A DNA stretch of 64,000 nt from Channallabes apus (taxonomy: Eukaryota > Chordata > Actinopteri > Siluriformes > Clariidae). Below are positions 22,235 to 33,787 of this stretch, in pieces. Below the pieces are notes generated by a model, which was not told the DNA's origin, did no database searches, and worked only from the letters and a program-made list of their open reading frames with translations. Numbering within the stretch: position 1 is the stretch's first letter; each line of letters opens with the position of its first letter. Made by a program: the position numbers and the translations under genes. The stretch covers positions 19,390,642-19,454,641 of the forward strand of contig CM060121.1 in the NCBI GenBank assembly GCA_030522415.1, written 5' to 3'.

Positions 22235-23169
22235 AGTGGTATTGAGCCTCCAAGACTCCTGGCTCATAACTGAAAATATCTGTCAGAAAAAACATGTTTG
22301 GAAAGAAAAAGTCTACAAAACGTTATTAACTTAATTATCTATTGGTTCCTTATCTTGTATTCTCTATTAACTTTTCTTCTCTTTGCCTTCTGAGTAAGAT
22401 AAGGGAATAGGAATATGATTCATTTTTTTAAGAATTAGCAATGTGCCAACAGCATAAAGGACATGCTGAAAATAGAGTTAATAATACATTGACTGTTCTG
22501 ATAAATCACATGTCTAATCTCATTGTTTTCCAGCTGTCCAATAATACAACAAAATTAAACCTTAGTAATAATAATTACCTTGTTTTATGCTTGGAAACAT
22601 ATACAGTATAATCAATAAACTCCAGATTTGATGTGATTTGTCTCCATGTCTAGTCAGATGTCTTGCCTCATAAGACGTGTAGACATGCCTTCAGATACTG
22701 TGCCTTCTAGGCATACCAGGTAGCTAGAGTTAAGACCTTTATCAGATATGTAATATACTGTATCTGTGAAGTGTGAAAAGGTATAGCTGGTATCATTAAA
22801 AAAAAAAAACAGCATTATTACCTTTCAGAAAAAAAAACTAATGTCTCTTCACACCTTATCAACCACCTCCAGACTCGGACTGGGAGAAAATATGGATATA
22901 GAAAAGAAGGAAAAGACAATAGACATAAAAGATAAAGAAGCTAAAGAAGTATAGACTACTGCAGTGTAGACTACTTAAAAAAAAAAAAGATGAGGAAATC
23001 ACCATAAAATTAATGTTGCTATTTGTTTTGATGAACGAAGCATACCAAGAGCAGATAATCTAAAATCATTCTTATAGTTCTGTAGAATCCATAACTTAAC
23101 CAACTAATAGTTGGACTTCTGCTGCATTATGTTTTTAAATATATTTATGTGGTGTTCCTGAACTAAAAC
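22235..23169. other. AT-rich non-coding interval
   Basis: No gene was found. A-tracts lie at 22799 and 22978. Nothing else is recognised. Confidence 0.35.
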
Positions 23170-23440
23170 TCATTCACCTTCTATTCCACTTTATCCTGTA
23201 TTTAGGGTCGCACTCTGGGCACGAGGCAGGGTACACCCTGGACAGCATGCCAATCCATCGCAGCGCACACACACACACACACTCACTCATTCACACACTA
23301 TGGTCAATTTGGGAACGCCAATTAGCCTAATCTGCATGTCTTTGGACTGTGGGAGGAAACCGGAGTACCCGGAGGAAACCCAACAAGCGCGGGGAGAACA
23401 TGCAAACTCCATGCACACAGAGACGGGAATCGAGCCTGGC
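23170..23440 (-). repeat. SINE family 1 with internal deletion
   Basis: The minus strand shows GAGTTTGCATGTTCTCCCCG, CCTCCGGGTACTCCGG, GTCCAAAGACATGCAG and the CGATGGATTGGC block. The CTCCTGGGATAGGCTCCAGG block present in other copies is missing between about 23208 and 23216. An (AC)n run at 23268-23282 marks the variable middle. The tRNA-like head is absent. Confidence 0.75.
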
Positions 23441-24855
23441 TGAACTAAAAGATATCGCAATAACAACTTTTTTTTAGGTTTATGTGAAATGCGAGAAATG
23501 TGCATTTAAATATTCTTTTCCAACTGCAGCACATAAGTACAGTATCTGATGACAAAATGATTTGTCCACATCTCTAGCGTACATAGCTATTAAGCAGCTT
23601 GATCAAAGGAAAACATTTACTCTGTAAGGAAATCACATTTAGCTAGATAGGTTTTGCTCATCTTTAGGCAGACTTTATAACTGTTTCTCTAACTGTACTT
23701 GTTAAACTGGCTCCTTACCCAACGTGTAGGTAGGTAGATAACCTAGACATGACTAAAAGATAAATAATTTGATATTCATGGTTTCTAAAAGTTACCATAA
23801 GCATATTTTGGCTGTTTACCAGAATACAGGACCAAAATATTAGTTTTTAGTTTTACTATACTATAATAATATAGTTTTTCCAGACTGCCACAAATATGTC
23901 ACCTCAGATTACTCATACATTATCAGTTTCTAACCTTCGACAGAATTACAGCCCAAGTGTACTGATCTAGCCAGCTGTGATTAAATCCTCAAATGATAAA
24001 TCCAGTTATTTTAATAGTCCCAAATCTTAACATACCTATTTCCAATCTCCAGTTGTTCAATTTCAGTGGGGTTGCACCCATTGTATCCTCAGGTTCCTGT
24101 TCTTGGCAGATTAAGATTCTTTTCTTTCTATTAAAAGTGGCTGTTTGAGTTACTGTAGTTGGGTTATGTTTTGTCATCTCAAGCCACTCTGTTCATTCTC
24201 CTCTGACCTCTGCCATCAACATGGTCTTTCCAAATACAGAACATTTATTCACCGGAAGTTTTCCTAAAATGGGGAGATCAAAGGTGCCAGTGATCATTAG
24301 ATCAATTATAAAGATGTGCATTCTACATGCACTCCTACAGATTGTAGGTCGACGTTTGATGTGTAACATAAAAGACATAAAAGAGATTCCACACTGCATC
24401 GCCTCCCTCACCCTCACTCCGAAAGATCTGGCACATGCTGTGATGAGGGAACAAAGGAGAGGTCTTTTACTAATTTTTCATTCCGCTGTATTAGCAGACA
24501 TCCACTGAGGCATTTTGGTGTACTGCTGGCATGAGACTCGTTCCTCTCACCCTTTTTAATGAAAGAGCATGAGTTGAATTTTTGGGGCCATTGAGTTATT
24601 GAGGAAATGTATATGTATATGTAAAACAATACAGTAAGGCACCAAACAACAGTACTTTGAACCACTGCCTAGCTGAACCGTTGCCGATTTAAAGTAAGCA
24701 AAGCGGTAGGATTATCTTTTTTTAAAAAGATGACTTATGACAATGTAAAAATTAAGAACTTTTCTTTTTCATTTGAAGACACACTATAAACAATAATTGT
24801 TAATTGTTATTGGGACTCAAAAATGTGAAAAATGTTTAAAAAAAATTATAATAAA

Positions 24856-24908
<53 letters not shown>

Positions 24909-25637
24909 CATAAGCAGTTTGAAACACATCCTATAGTTTTTCATTTAGGTTGATGGATGGGCAAATTTGGCCATTTTACAGCTGAACTACATGTCAGGAT
25001 AGTGAAAAATACTATAAATAATGTGTCCTTTAAAGTTAAAATCTAAAATTGACATTCTGAAACTCAAAAAAGCTCCAAATATCAGCAGATATGCAATGTG
25101 TTGCTCTGTTTATGATTAGAAACCTGTTTTGTAAGGCTGAGAAATGTAATGCATGTCTGACTAACATGTCCTTTGTTTGAAGCTAACTATCACAGTAGGG
25201 TTTAGCAACCACTGGTACAGTTCCATAATTGCTACTCTACAGTATACTCACAGTTCATCACACCCATAAACTCTGACTTTGTACCAACACAGATGGGTAA
25301 AACACCCAGTCTCATTAAGCTTGTCTGAGCATGTCAATGCCAATAATATACAGTATTATTTCGGTAAAAGAAAATATCAAAAGGGCATAAACACAGCGTA
25401 CTGTTATTAAAATAAGATGCCCCTTCTGAAATACTGTACGTACTGTTTTAGGATAATTTGGAAGTTAATGCTATGTGGAGTTACGATTGAGAAATATATT
25501 GCGTTAATAAAACTGAAGAAACTAAATAAAACAAATGTTTCTTTTGCCAGCACAGGCTGAGCACAAATGAACAGGATTTACCAGTGTGATTAGGCTGTGG
25601 TGTGTGAGTCTTATGTGATCAATCCTGCCTTTCTTTT
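23441..25637. other. AT-rich interval with a TA microsatellite
   Basis: No recognised gene. A TA run covers about 24859-24906. The 95-codon frame at 24221-24508 has no family resemblance that I can see. Nothing else is supported. Confidence 0.35.
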
Positions 25638-25816
25638 CACTGCAGTTGAAGTATACAAAAAAAAAAAAAAAAAGAAAAAAACCGGTCAAATGACTGGCAG
25701 CAATGGCTGCCAAACAAAAACCGTAAAATTAAGGTAAAATACTCTAGTTCATATTATGCTCAAAAACATTAAATTTACAGAAATTATTTTATCTTTTACA
25801 GAGAAACTGTTATTTT

Positions 25817-26210
25817 ACAGATTTTTCCTACATTTATACAATTGAACACCTTCATTAAACAAACAGCACTAGAAGTTTAGCAGTGAAACACCATTTTACA
25901 GATTTTTGCTAAATTTATACGATTGAAGACCTTCAATAAAGCAACAGCACTATATGTTTAGCAGTGAAACACCATTATTTTACAGATTTTCCCCAAAATG
26001 TATACGATTTAACACATTCATTAAAACAGCACTAGACGTATAGCAGCAAAATGTTTTTATTTTACAGTTTTTTCCAAAATTATTACAATCAAACACCTTC
26101 AATAAAGCAAAAGCATTTAGCAGGAAACAGTTATTTACAGATTTTTCATAAATTGAAGATCAAACACCTTCAAATAAAGCAATAACACAAAACCCGTGAT
26201 ATTTAACTTT
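25817..26210. repeat. 82-bp minisatellite, five units
   Basis: Units begin at 25817, 25898, 25982, 26064 and 26137 (spacings 81, 84, 82, 73). Each reads ACAGATTTTTCC, TTTATACGATTGAACACC, TTCAATAAAGCAACAGCAC, then TTTAGCAGTGAAACACC. They lie just inside the presumed left end of the CACTA-like element, where subterminal repeats often serve as transposase binding sites. That role is inference. Confidence 0.75.
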
Positions 26211-26605
26211 TTCTTTTCATAAATTCCTATGAATACACATGTTCAATAAAGTGTTAACACAAACTCAAGATTACAATATTTGTAAAAAAATAAAAATAAT
26301 ATAGTCTGTATAACTGACAGTATAGTACAGGTATGATGCAAAATACAGTAAAAAGAAGTTCAGTTTTATAGCATTACAGTAAAATCCTAAAATGAAACAC
26401 AATGAAATATTTAGACTATTGTGCTATAACAGTGAAACATTCTCTCACAAACTTAAACATTGCTGTGAAATATCCTTGACTAAAAACCTACTGTATGAAG
26501 ATACATTTTAAACAATATTCTCAATGCTCCAATTAAAGTTGGATTGGAAACTTTATTACAAATATAGTACAATGTGGTCCCCTTTTTAACTCTATTGTTC
26601 TTATA

Positions 26606-28170
26606 CAGTGGTGTGAAAAACTATTTGCCCCCCCTCCTGATTTCTTATTCTTTTGCATGTTTGTCACACAAAATGTTTCTGATCATCAAACACATTTAAC
26701 TATTAGTCAAAGATAACAAGTAAACACAAAATGCAGTTTTTAAATGAGGGGTTTTATTATTTAGGGAGAAAAAAAATCCAAACCTACATGGCCCTGTGTG
26801 AAAAAGTAATTGCCCCCTGAACCTAATAACTGGTTGGGCCACCCTTAGCAGCAATAACGGCAATCAAGCGTTTGCGATAACTTGCAACGAGTCTTTTACA
26901 GCGCTCTGGAGGAATTTTGGCCCACTCATCTTTCCAGAATTGTTGTAATTCAGCTTTATTTGAGGGTTTTCTAGCATGAACCGCCTTTTTAAGGTCATGC
27001 CACAACATCTCAATAGGATTCAGGTCAGGACTTTGACTAGGCCACTCCAAAGTCTTCATTTTGTTTTTCTTCAGCCATTCAGAGGTGGATTTGCTGGTGT
27101 GTTCTGGGTCATTGTCCTGCTGCAGCACCCAAGATCGCTTCAGCTTGAGTTGACGAATAGATGGCCGGACATTCTCCTTCAGGATTTTTTGGTAGACAGT
27201 AGAATTCATGGTTCCATCTATCACAGCAAGCCTTCCAGGCCCTGAAGCAGCAAAACAACCCCAGACCATCACACTACCACCACCATATTTTACTGTTGGT
27301 ATGATGTTCTTTTTCTGAAATGCTGTGTTACTTTTACGCCAGATGTAACGGGACACACACCTTCCAAAAAGTTCAACTTTTGTCTCGTCGGTCCACAAGG
27401 TATTTTCCCAAAAGTCTTGGCAATCATTGAGATGTTTTTTTTTTTTTTTTTAGCAAAATTGAGACGAGCCTTAATGTTCTTTTTGCTTAAAAGTGGTTTG
27501 CGCCTTGGAAATCTGCCATGCAGGCCGTTTTTGCCCAGTCTCTTTCTTATGGTGGAGTCGTGAACACTGACCTTAATTGAGGCAAGTGAGGCCTGCAGTT
27601 CTTTAGATGTTGTCCTGGGGTCTTTTGTGGCCTCTCGGATGAGTTGTCTCTGCGCTCTTGGAGTAATTTTGGTTGGCCGGCCACTCCTGGGAAGGTTCAC
27701 CACTGTTCCATGTTTTTGCCATTTGTGGATAATGGCCCTCACTGTGGTTCGCTGGAGTCCCAAAGCTTTAGAAATGGCTTTATAACCTTTACCAGACTGA
27801 TACAGTATATATAATGTCTAGCTTTTGGTCTACTTCTCTGTGTCAGGTAGCTCCTATTTAAGTGATTTCTTGATTGAAACAGGTGTGGCAGTAATCAGGC
27901 CTGGGGGTGACTACAGAAATTGAACTCAGGTGTGATAAACCACAGTTAAGTTAAGGGGGGCAATCACTTTTTCCACACAGGGCCATGTAGATTTGGATTT
28001 TTTTTCTCCCTTAATAACGTAAACCTTCATTTAAAAACTGCATTTTGTGTTCAATTATGTTATCTTTGACTAATAGTTAACGGCTTTTGATGAGCAGAAA
28101 CATTTAAGTGTGACAAACATGCAAAAGAATAAGAAATCAGGAAGGGGGCAAATAGTTTTTCACACCACCG
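26606..28170 (-). mobile_element. Tc1-type transposon, nearly complete
   Basis: A 1565-bp element with inverted ends CAGTGGTGTGAAAAACTATT (left) and the complement of CGGTGGTGTGAAAAACTATT (right). Inverted similarity extends about 210 bp on each side, and TA flanks both ends (26604-26605 and 28171-28172). Each long repeat contains a second conserved block near its inner end (GGCCATGTAG with AAAAAGTAATTGCCCCC), the IR/DR layout of many fish Tc1 elements. It encodes the transposase pseudogene at 26823-27806 on the minus strand. Confidence 0.88.
26823..27806 (-). pseudogene. Tc1 transposase, one frameshift, catalytic triad kept
   Basis: The N-terminal frame (27763 to about 27430) carries the paired-type DNA-binding region (RTTVRAIIHKWQKHGTVVN, GRPTKITPRAQRQL). 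The C-terminal frame (about 27398-26823) carries the DDE core: WTDETKVELFG (first D), QQDNDPEHTS (second D) and SPDLNPIEMLW (E), with 34 residues between the second D and the E. That is the Tc1 DD34E spacing. The two frames are separated only by an expanded A-tract (27430-27450 as T on the plus strand). The extreme N-terminus before 27806 is degraded. The family acts by cut-and-paste at TA. This copy cannot make the full enzyme as it stands. Confidence 0.85.
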
Positions 28171-28479
28171 TATAATGTATGTGTACAAATAACTTAAACT
28201 TTTAGTTCAGAATCCTAATGTCTTAGTGCAATTAATTCAAATCTAAAACATACCAAAATGGCCAAATGGACGGTCCAGTGTATCCAAGAAAGATCTTCTT
28301 CCAAACAGGCAGTAAAGAACTTGGTGCATTAGAAGAGAGAAGAAAAGAACACATTAAGATCTTAGATTTAAAAGAAAAACATGGCAGTATTAATAAATAA
28401 GCTTTGTTTACAGCAACAACAATAAGAATTAAAATAAGGATAAAAAATATCTTACCGACATTGTCTCTTGAGCTTGCAG

Positions 28480-28880
28480 GTATTTTACATTTCAGAGTCT
28501 TCTCCTCTGTCCCTCAGAGACTGCTTTCCTCCTCACCTGTAGCTCAGCAGTGTGTCTTCACTCCTCTGAATTTACAAACAACCGTTTACTGGCTGCTGAG
28601 TCACACCATCCCTGTGCGCGCTAAACATTTGAAGGACACCTGTTTCCCATTGGCTGGTTCATATCACGTTACGTCTGTACCTGAGCGATAAGCGTAGGCG
28701 TTTTCCGCATCAGGTCCCGCCCTCACTCGCGCGCTTATTTAAATGCGCCAGTAATGAAGCGGTAATTAGAATATCTCCGCCTCCGGCTGCTGATCAGCCA
28801 ATCAGAAACAAGATTAGAAGGTTCCCGCCTCCGGCTTCTGATTGGCTGTGGCATTTAACACGGAGAGTTCATGGAGTTTT
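28480..28880 (-). promoter_or_regulatory. CpG-rich promoter-like island with CCAAT boxes
   Basis: Within AT-rich repeat DNA, 28600-28860 is GC- and CpG-rich. It holds three CCAAT-type boxes (CCCATTGGCTGG near 28649, AGCCAATCAG near 28796, CTGATTGGCTGTGG near 28840). Downstream on the minus strand ATGTCG meets a good splice donor (ATGTCG|GTAAGA, near 28460). This suggests a short first coding exon for a transcript reading leftward into the CACTA-like element. No further exon was identified, so the product is unknown. Confidence 0.35.
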
Positions 28881-29624
28881 CTCTAACGTTTTTGGTACAA
28901 AAATAACACCATAGTTCCCCTAATACAAGCTAAATATCAAAATGTAACTTAAAGCGATGCTTTAAAACAGCTACACAGTAAATACATTATCCTTGTGTCA
29001 GAATATGCAGGAATGCATTAAGAAAGCTGATGGCTAGATTGCCATGGTGATATTTCAGAACAACTGTAATACAGTTGTTAAAATATAAAAAAATATATAT
29101 ATTTTTGATAAGTATCAGTCTCCTAAAGTCTCTTCACATTCTTTGAAGGCATGAAGCAGATACTATAGCCTACATGTAAGTGATAATGTAAGAATAATCT
29201 TTTAAAAAGTCATAAAAAATGCTAAACTTGCATCTAGAACTTAAATATCAAAGTATTGTAAAACTAATATGATTTACCTCAAAATTACAAAGAGAAACAA
29301 TAACATTTTTGTATGGACATTAACCTTTATCTAATGAGTTTTGTATTTAATTACAACTTATTATTGTAATTTTACATAAAGTTACACGTAATTTACAAAA
29401 ACAGAAAAAACACAGTAAAAATAATATGGTATTTTTACTGTTAGAAAATGTGAAAAAAAGTTAATTTTTCAATATTTAAATAATACTTTAAAAAATAGTC
29501 GACTTCGTAATTTACAGATAATGTCTGTAATTTTACAGAGATTTGTATGTAGTTTAAAAAAAAGGAAAACTACTATAAAATTTGAAAGTTATTTTCCGTA
29601 AATTTAGGACTTTTTTTTACAGTG

Positions 29625-30078
29625 CAGTATGACTTAACAACTTTCCTTTACTAGCCTGAACATAGCACAAATCACATCAATCGGCACAAATTATTGTATG
29701 ATTTTGATGGTGACATGGTGCATCATGTTTTCATCAGCCACTAAATTTCTTATTATTATTATTGATATTTTTCAGTCAGGGAAGGGGAAAAAAAATCTAA
29801 CGTTGCTTCTGTCTTGTTTCAAGTCAACATAATTGAACAATTAGTTATGGGTTATACAGTATAAAGTCGTTAATCACACACAAAGCAACCTGAGCAAGAT
29901 CAGTGTTATGAGAAGAACCAAACTAATTCTACTGTATGTGCTAATTGTAAAATAAATTCTAAAGTGGTAGCTTATTGTTGATGATCTTTTATGCTGTTTC
30001 AAGAAAGAAGTTTTTGGGGGATTTCTTATTTGACATGAACAGACATGCCTGATCTGAATTGGATATTTACCAAAAGAC
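29625..30078. other. Unassigned AT-rich interval
   Basis: No gene or repeat border is recognised apart from the flanking elements. Confidence 0.35.
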
Positions 30079-30865
30079 CAGGGGCGGCTGCTAGCTTTTG
30101 AAACAGGGGAAGCTCATATTAGGCCTTCATCATAAAATTCATTACTGTATGTTATTTGTACGTAAATTCTGGCTAGTTTCCCCTTCCACAAGCTACTTTA
30201 ATTATATGAACGAATTGACTTTACAATGCTGAAACAAGGAGCAAAGTCAAGAACGCTATAATATGTTTGTTTTTTTTAAAGAATGATTTGTGCAAACAAA
30301 AATGGTTTATATCACCAGCAAACAATACAGAGTACCGCAGTTCGTCGTACCACTTCACCTGCAAATCTGCATGGGACTGAACTCAAATCTCTGTAGCGCT
30401 GATGTATACTTAAGACATGCTGTCAATCAAAAAAGGGGTTCCGCCCCTTAAACAGCTCCTCCAATCATCATGCAGCAGCCCAGCATCCTGGCCCGCCCAC
30501 TGCTCCATTCACTCCCAGAGAAGCTGAGCTTCCCTGGAAGTAATGATTTTGGTGTATTTATTCAATTACCGTAGAGCTTTTCTGCAGTGAAAAAAGCTCC
30601 TCTGTGCTGCCCATAGAGATCCAGTGAAGCTGGGCTTCAGGAGGGTTTAATTTGATGTGCTGCACGAAAATATATGACAAGAAAATCGCGTCAAACAATC
30701 TACAATAAATACCTGATTCTGAACGAGCTAGTCATGAAGTTGAACGCATTATAGCACACTTTTATTAAAACCAATATAAATACGGCAGTGCATATATGAG
30801 CATTTATTTACTGACATAGTAGAGGAAGCGGAGCTTCCCTTGTAGTCTTAGAACAGCCGCCAGTG
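30079..30865. mobile_element. hAT-type non-autonomous element
   Basis: Inverted ends CAGGGGCGGCTGCTAGC (left) and the complement of CACTGGCGGCTGTTCTAAG (right) both continue into GGGAAGCTC. A perfect 8-bp duplication CAAAAGAC flanks the element (30071-30078 and 30866-30873), the hAT hallmark. The 787-bp body has no transposase frame. It would depend on an autonomous relative. Confidence 0.85.
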
Positions 30866-31246
30866 CAAAAGACATGATATTAAAACAGAAACTGTTCAAA
30901 CTGTTTTGGGAAAGATCAAATGGCACTATTTTTATACATTTTATAGAACTAGTATACATTAGACAAATCTACTCTTTCTTGGTTTTATCAGTCAAACATC
31001 CAACAGTCCAACAAGGTACCATAATGGAACACTGGTAAACATCCTCTTAGTGTATTTTTAAGAATATTCCTCTATGGTTAAAATAGAAAATGTTGCAAAC
31101 ATTTGGCCAAAGTTATTAAAATGCCCAAATAGGGATGCAGAGATATTGCTGCAAGAATGTTGCTATCTTTGGTCAGTCATACCATTTCTTTATGCTAAGT
31201 TTAGAATTACAGTAATTTCCTTACATAAGCTTTTTTTTTCTTTTTA
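30866..31246. other. Unassigned interval
   Basis: AT-rich, with no coding signal and no recognised repeat. Confidence 0.35.
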
Positions 31247-31330
31247 AGGTCACTGGCTGTCGTATAAGCATTTCACTGCATATCATACTGTGTATGACTG
31301 TGTATGTGACAAATAAAATTTGAATTTGAA
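31247..31330 (+). mobile_element. LINE-type 3' tail fragment
   Basis: It shares GTATAAGCATTTCACTGCATA and CAAATAAAATTTGAATTTGA with 8290-8384. It ends in an AATAAA-type tail with TTTGAA repeats, as at the 3' ends of L2/CR1-like LINEs. It is strongly 5'-truncated. Confidence 0.55.
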
Positions 31331-31403
31331 TCAAAGGAGAGGAAGATAGATAGGTGGAAGGAGACAGAGAGGGAGAGAGAGAAATATATATATATATATT
31401 TTA

Positions 31404-32997
31404 CAACCAGATTCACATGTACAAACCGGATTCCAAAAAAGTTGGGACACTCAACAAATTGTGAATAAAAACTGAATGCAATGATGTGGAGATGGCAAAT
31501 GTCAAAATTTTATTCAGAATAGAACATAGATGACAGATCAAAAGTTTAATCCGAGAAAATGTATCATTTTAAAGGAAAAATATGTTGATTCCAAATTTCA
31601 CGGTGTCAACAAATCTCAAAAAAGTTGGGACAAGTAGCAATAAGAGGATGGACAATGTAAATTTGAGCATAACGAAGAGCTGGAAGACCAATTAACAGTA
31701 ATTAGGTTAATTGGCAACATGGGTATAAAAAGAGCTTCTCAGAGTGGCAGTGTCTCTCAGAAGCCAAGATGGGTAGAGGATCACCAATTCCCACAATGTT
31801 GCGCAGAAAGATAGTAAAGCAATATCACAAAGGCGAATAATTCCAAAGACTTTGCAGTTATCATCATCAACTGTGCATAATATCATCCGAAGATTCAGAG
31901 AATCTGGAACAATCTCTGTGCGTAAGGGTCAAGGGCGTAAAACCATACTGGATGCCCGTGATCTCCGGGCCCTTAAACGACACTGCACCACAAACAGGAA
32001 TGCTACTGTAAAGGAAATCACAGAATGGGCTCAGGAATACTTCCAGAAACCATAGTCAGTGAACACAATCCACCGTGCCATCCGCTGTTGCCAGCTGAAA
32101 CTCTACAGTGCAGAGAAGAAGTCATTTCTAAGCAAGATCCACAAGCACAGGCGTTTTGATTGAGCCAGGGATCATTTAAAATGGAGTGTGGCAAAATGGA
32201 AGTCTGTTCTGTGGTCAGACGAGTCACGAGTCAAAGTTCTTGTTGGAAATGTGGGACGCCATGTCATCCGGACCAAAGAGGACAAGGACAACCCAAGTTG
32301 TTATCAACGCTCAGTTCAGAAGCCTGCATCTCTGATGGTATGGGGTTGCATGAGTGCGTGTGGCATGGGCAGCTTGCATGTCTGGAAAGGCACCATCAAT
32401 GCAGAAAAATATATTCAGGTTCTAGAACAACATCTAGTCATCTCTTTCAGGGAAGACCCTGCATTTTTCAACAAGATAATGCCAGACCACATTCTGCATC
32501 AATCACAACATCATGGCTGCGTAGGAGAAGGATCCGGGTACTGAAATGGCCAGTCTGCAGTCCAGATCTTTCCTCTATAGAGAACATTTGGCGCATCATA
32601 AAGAGGAAGGTGCGACAAAGAACGATTGAACAGTTAGAGGCCTGTATTAGACAAGAATGGGAGAGCATTCCTATTTCTAAACTTGAGAAACTGGTCTCCT
32701 TGGTCCCCAGACGTCTGTTGAGTGTTGTAAGAAGAAGGGGAGATGCCACACAGTGGTGAAAATGGCCTTGTCCCAACTTTTTTGGGATTTGTTGACACCA
32801 TGACATTTTGATTCACCATATTTTTCCCTTAAAATGATAAATTTTCTCAGTTTAAACTTTTGTTCTGTGATTTATGTTCTATTCTGAATAAAATATTGAC
32901 ATTTGCCATCTCCACATCATTGCATTCAGTTCTTATTCACAATTTGTTTAGTGTCCCAACTTTTTTGGAATCCGGTTTGTACATGTGAATCTGGTTG
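31404..32997 (+). mobile_element. Tc1/IS630-type transposon, second family
   Basis: A 1594-bp element with long inverted repeats. Outer block CAACCAGATTCACATGTAC is followed by CCGGATTCCAAAAAAGTTGG, GATGTGGAGATGGCAAATGT and, deeper inside, AAAAAAGTTGGGACAAG; each recurs inverted on the right. TA flanks both sides (31402-31403 and 32998-32999). The outer 21 bp might be an older palindromic target rather than element DNA. The transposase pseudogene is at 31769-32759. Confidence 0.85.
31769..32759 (+). pseudogene. Tc1-type transposase, broken
   Basis: ATG at 31769 starts MGRGSPIPTMLRRKIVKQY. A stop and frameshift follow near 31838. The next frame (31852-32055) holds the helix-turn-helix region (SSSTVHNIIRRFRESGTISV) and ends at TAG. 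Further on, [18 protein letters not shown] (first catalytic D) is read at 32188-32544. After a further frameshift near 32460 come [12 protein letters not shown] (second D) and CSPDLSSIENIW (E). So the three catalytic acidic residues survive, but at least four lesions separate them. It is an old inactive copy of a family distinct from the elements at 26606 and 36471. Confidence 0.8.
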
Positions 32998-33125
32998 TAA
33001 AACTTTTTTGACTTCACATTTGGTTCATTTGTAGTAACATATGTCTATAGCACAGGCGTTTGGTCAAACATATATAAACCGATCTTTTGCTGTTAATAAA
33101 CAGAGACCTTTCTGACAGACAACGT

Positions 33126-33195
33126 GTATGTGTGTGTGTGTGACTGAGCCATGGAGATGCCGGGTATTCAACCTAGGACATCATATACGCGAAGC

Positions 33196-33230
<35 letters not shown>
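33126..33230. repeat. Two (TG)n microsatellites with similar flanks
   Basis: TG runs at about 33126-33142 and 33199-33228 are each followed by GACTGAG. A short local duplication that included the microsatellite is a likely origin. Confidence 0.8.
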
Positions 33231-33231
<1 letters not shown>

Positions 33232-33342
33232 ACTGAGTCTCTCCTGGTGTCAGAAAAGCTTACCGAAGCATAGCGCATTCGCCTCGTCTACAACGCAACT
33301 TTAGAAAAACTTTATAAATATGTAGTGCAAAAAAGCATGTAC

Positions 33343-33411
33343 CTTGAGCAGGAATCAAACCCGGGTGTCCACGTGAGAGCGCCGAATTCTAACCACTAGA
33401 CCACCGCACTA
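33343..33411 (-). pseudogene. tRNA-Glu (CTC) pseudogene
   Basis: The minus strand reads GGTGGTCTAGTGGTTAGAAT, then TCGGCGCTCTCAC and CCGGGTTTGATTCC. This matches eukaryotic tRNA-Glu through the D arm, the anticodon arm (anticodon CTC) and box B. The acceptor arms (AGTGCGG and TCAAGGT) do not pair and the T stem is imperfect, so a functional tRNA is unlikely. No SINE body follows, which sets it apart from the SINE heads in this window. Confidence 0.6.
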
Positions 33412-33787
33412 CACCAAAAAACTGCACACCACACTCGTGTAGGCCCCATTTTGCTCCAGCGTAGAAAAACAATGCCCGACAGCTTTCTTCTAACTCGGGG
33501 CATGTCTTTGCTAAAACACCAGTGTCAATCAACCATAGTGGGAGAGGCCTCTATCTGTGTGACGTCACACCGACAGGCTTTTGAGATCGGCCTGATTTCA
33601 GAAGGGGCATCTTATTTTAATAAATTAAAAGAAAATCGCTGGGCGGCTCTTTATCATTGTAGAGTGGTTGTGTACACACTCTCCTAACACACATTTCAGT
33701 CCAAACAGCTTGAAAAAGTGCATGTATCACCGTATGTCCCCTTTAAGGCACTGTCAGGATTTTTTTTTTCATTAAAATCTCAGCATG

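Larger units (their letters stand above)
25638..29624. mobile_element. CACTA-like element carrying a nested Tc1
   Basis: The right end, read inward on the minus strand, is CACTGTAAAAAAAAGTCC, typical of CACTA-type elements. A candidate left end CACTGCAGTTGAAG is at 25638 and is diverged. Both flanks contain many TTTACAG/CTGTAAA motifs. The interior holds an 82-bp minisatellite (25817-26200), a Tc1 element (26606-28170) and a CpG-rich promoter-like island (28480-28880). No transposase was recognised. The left border and the 3-bp target duplication are unproved. Confidence 0.35.
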
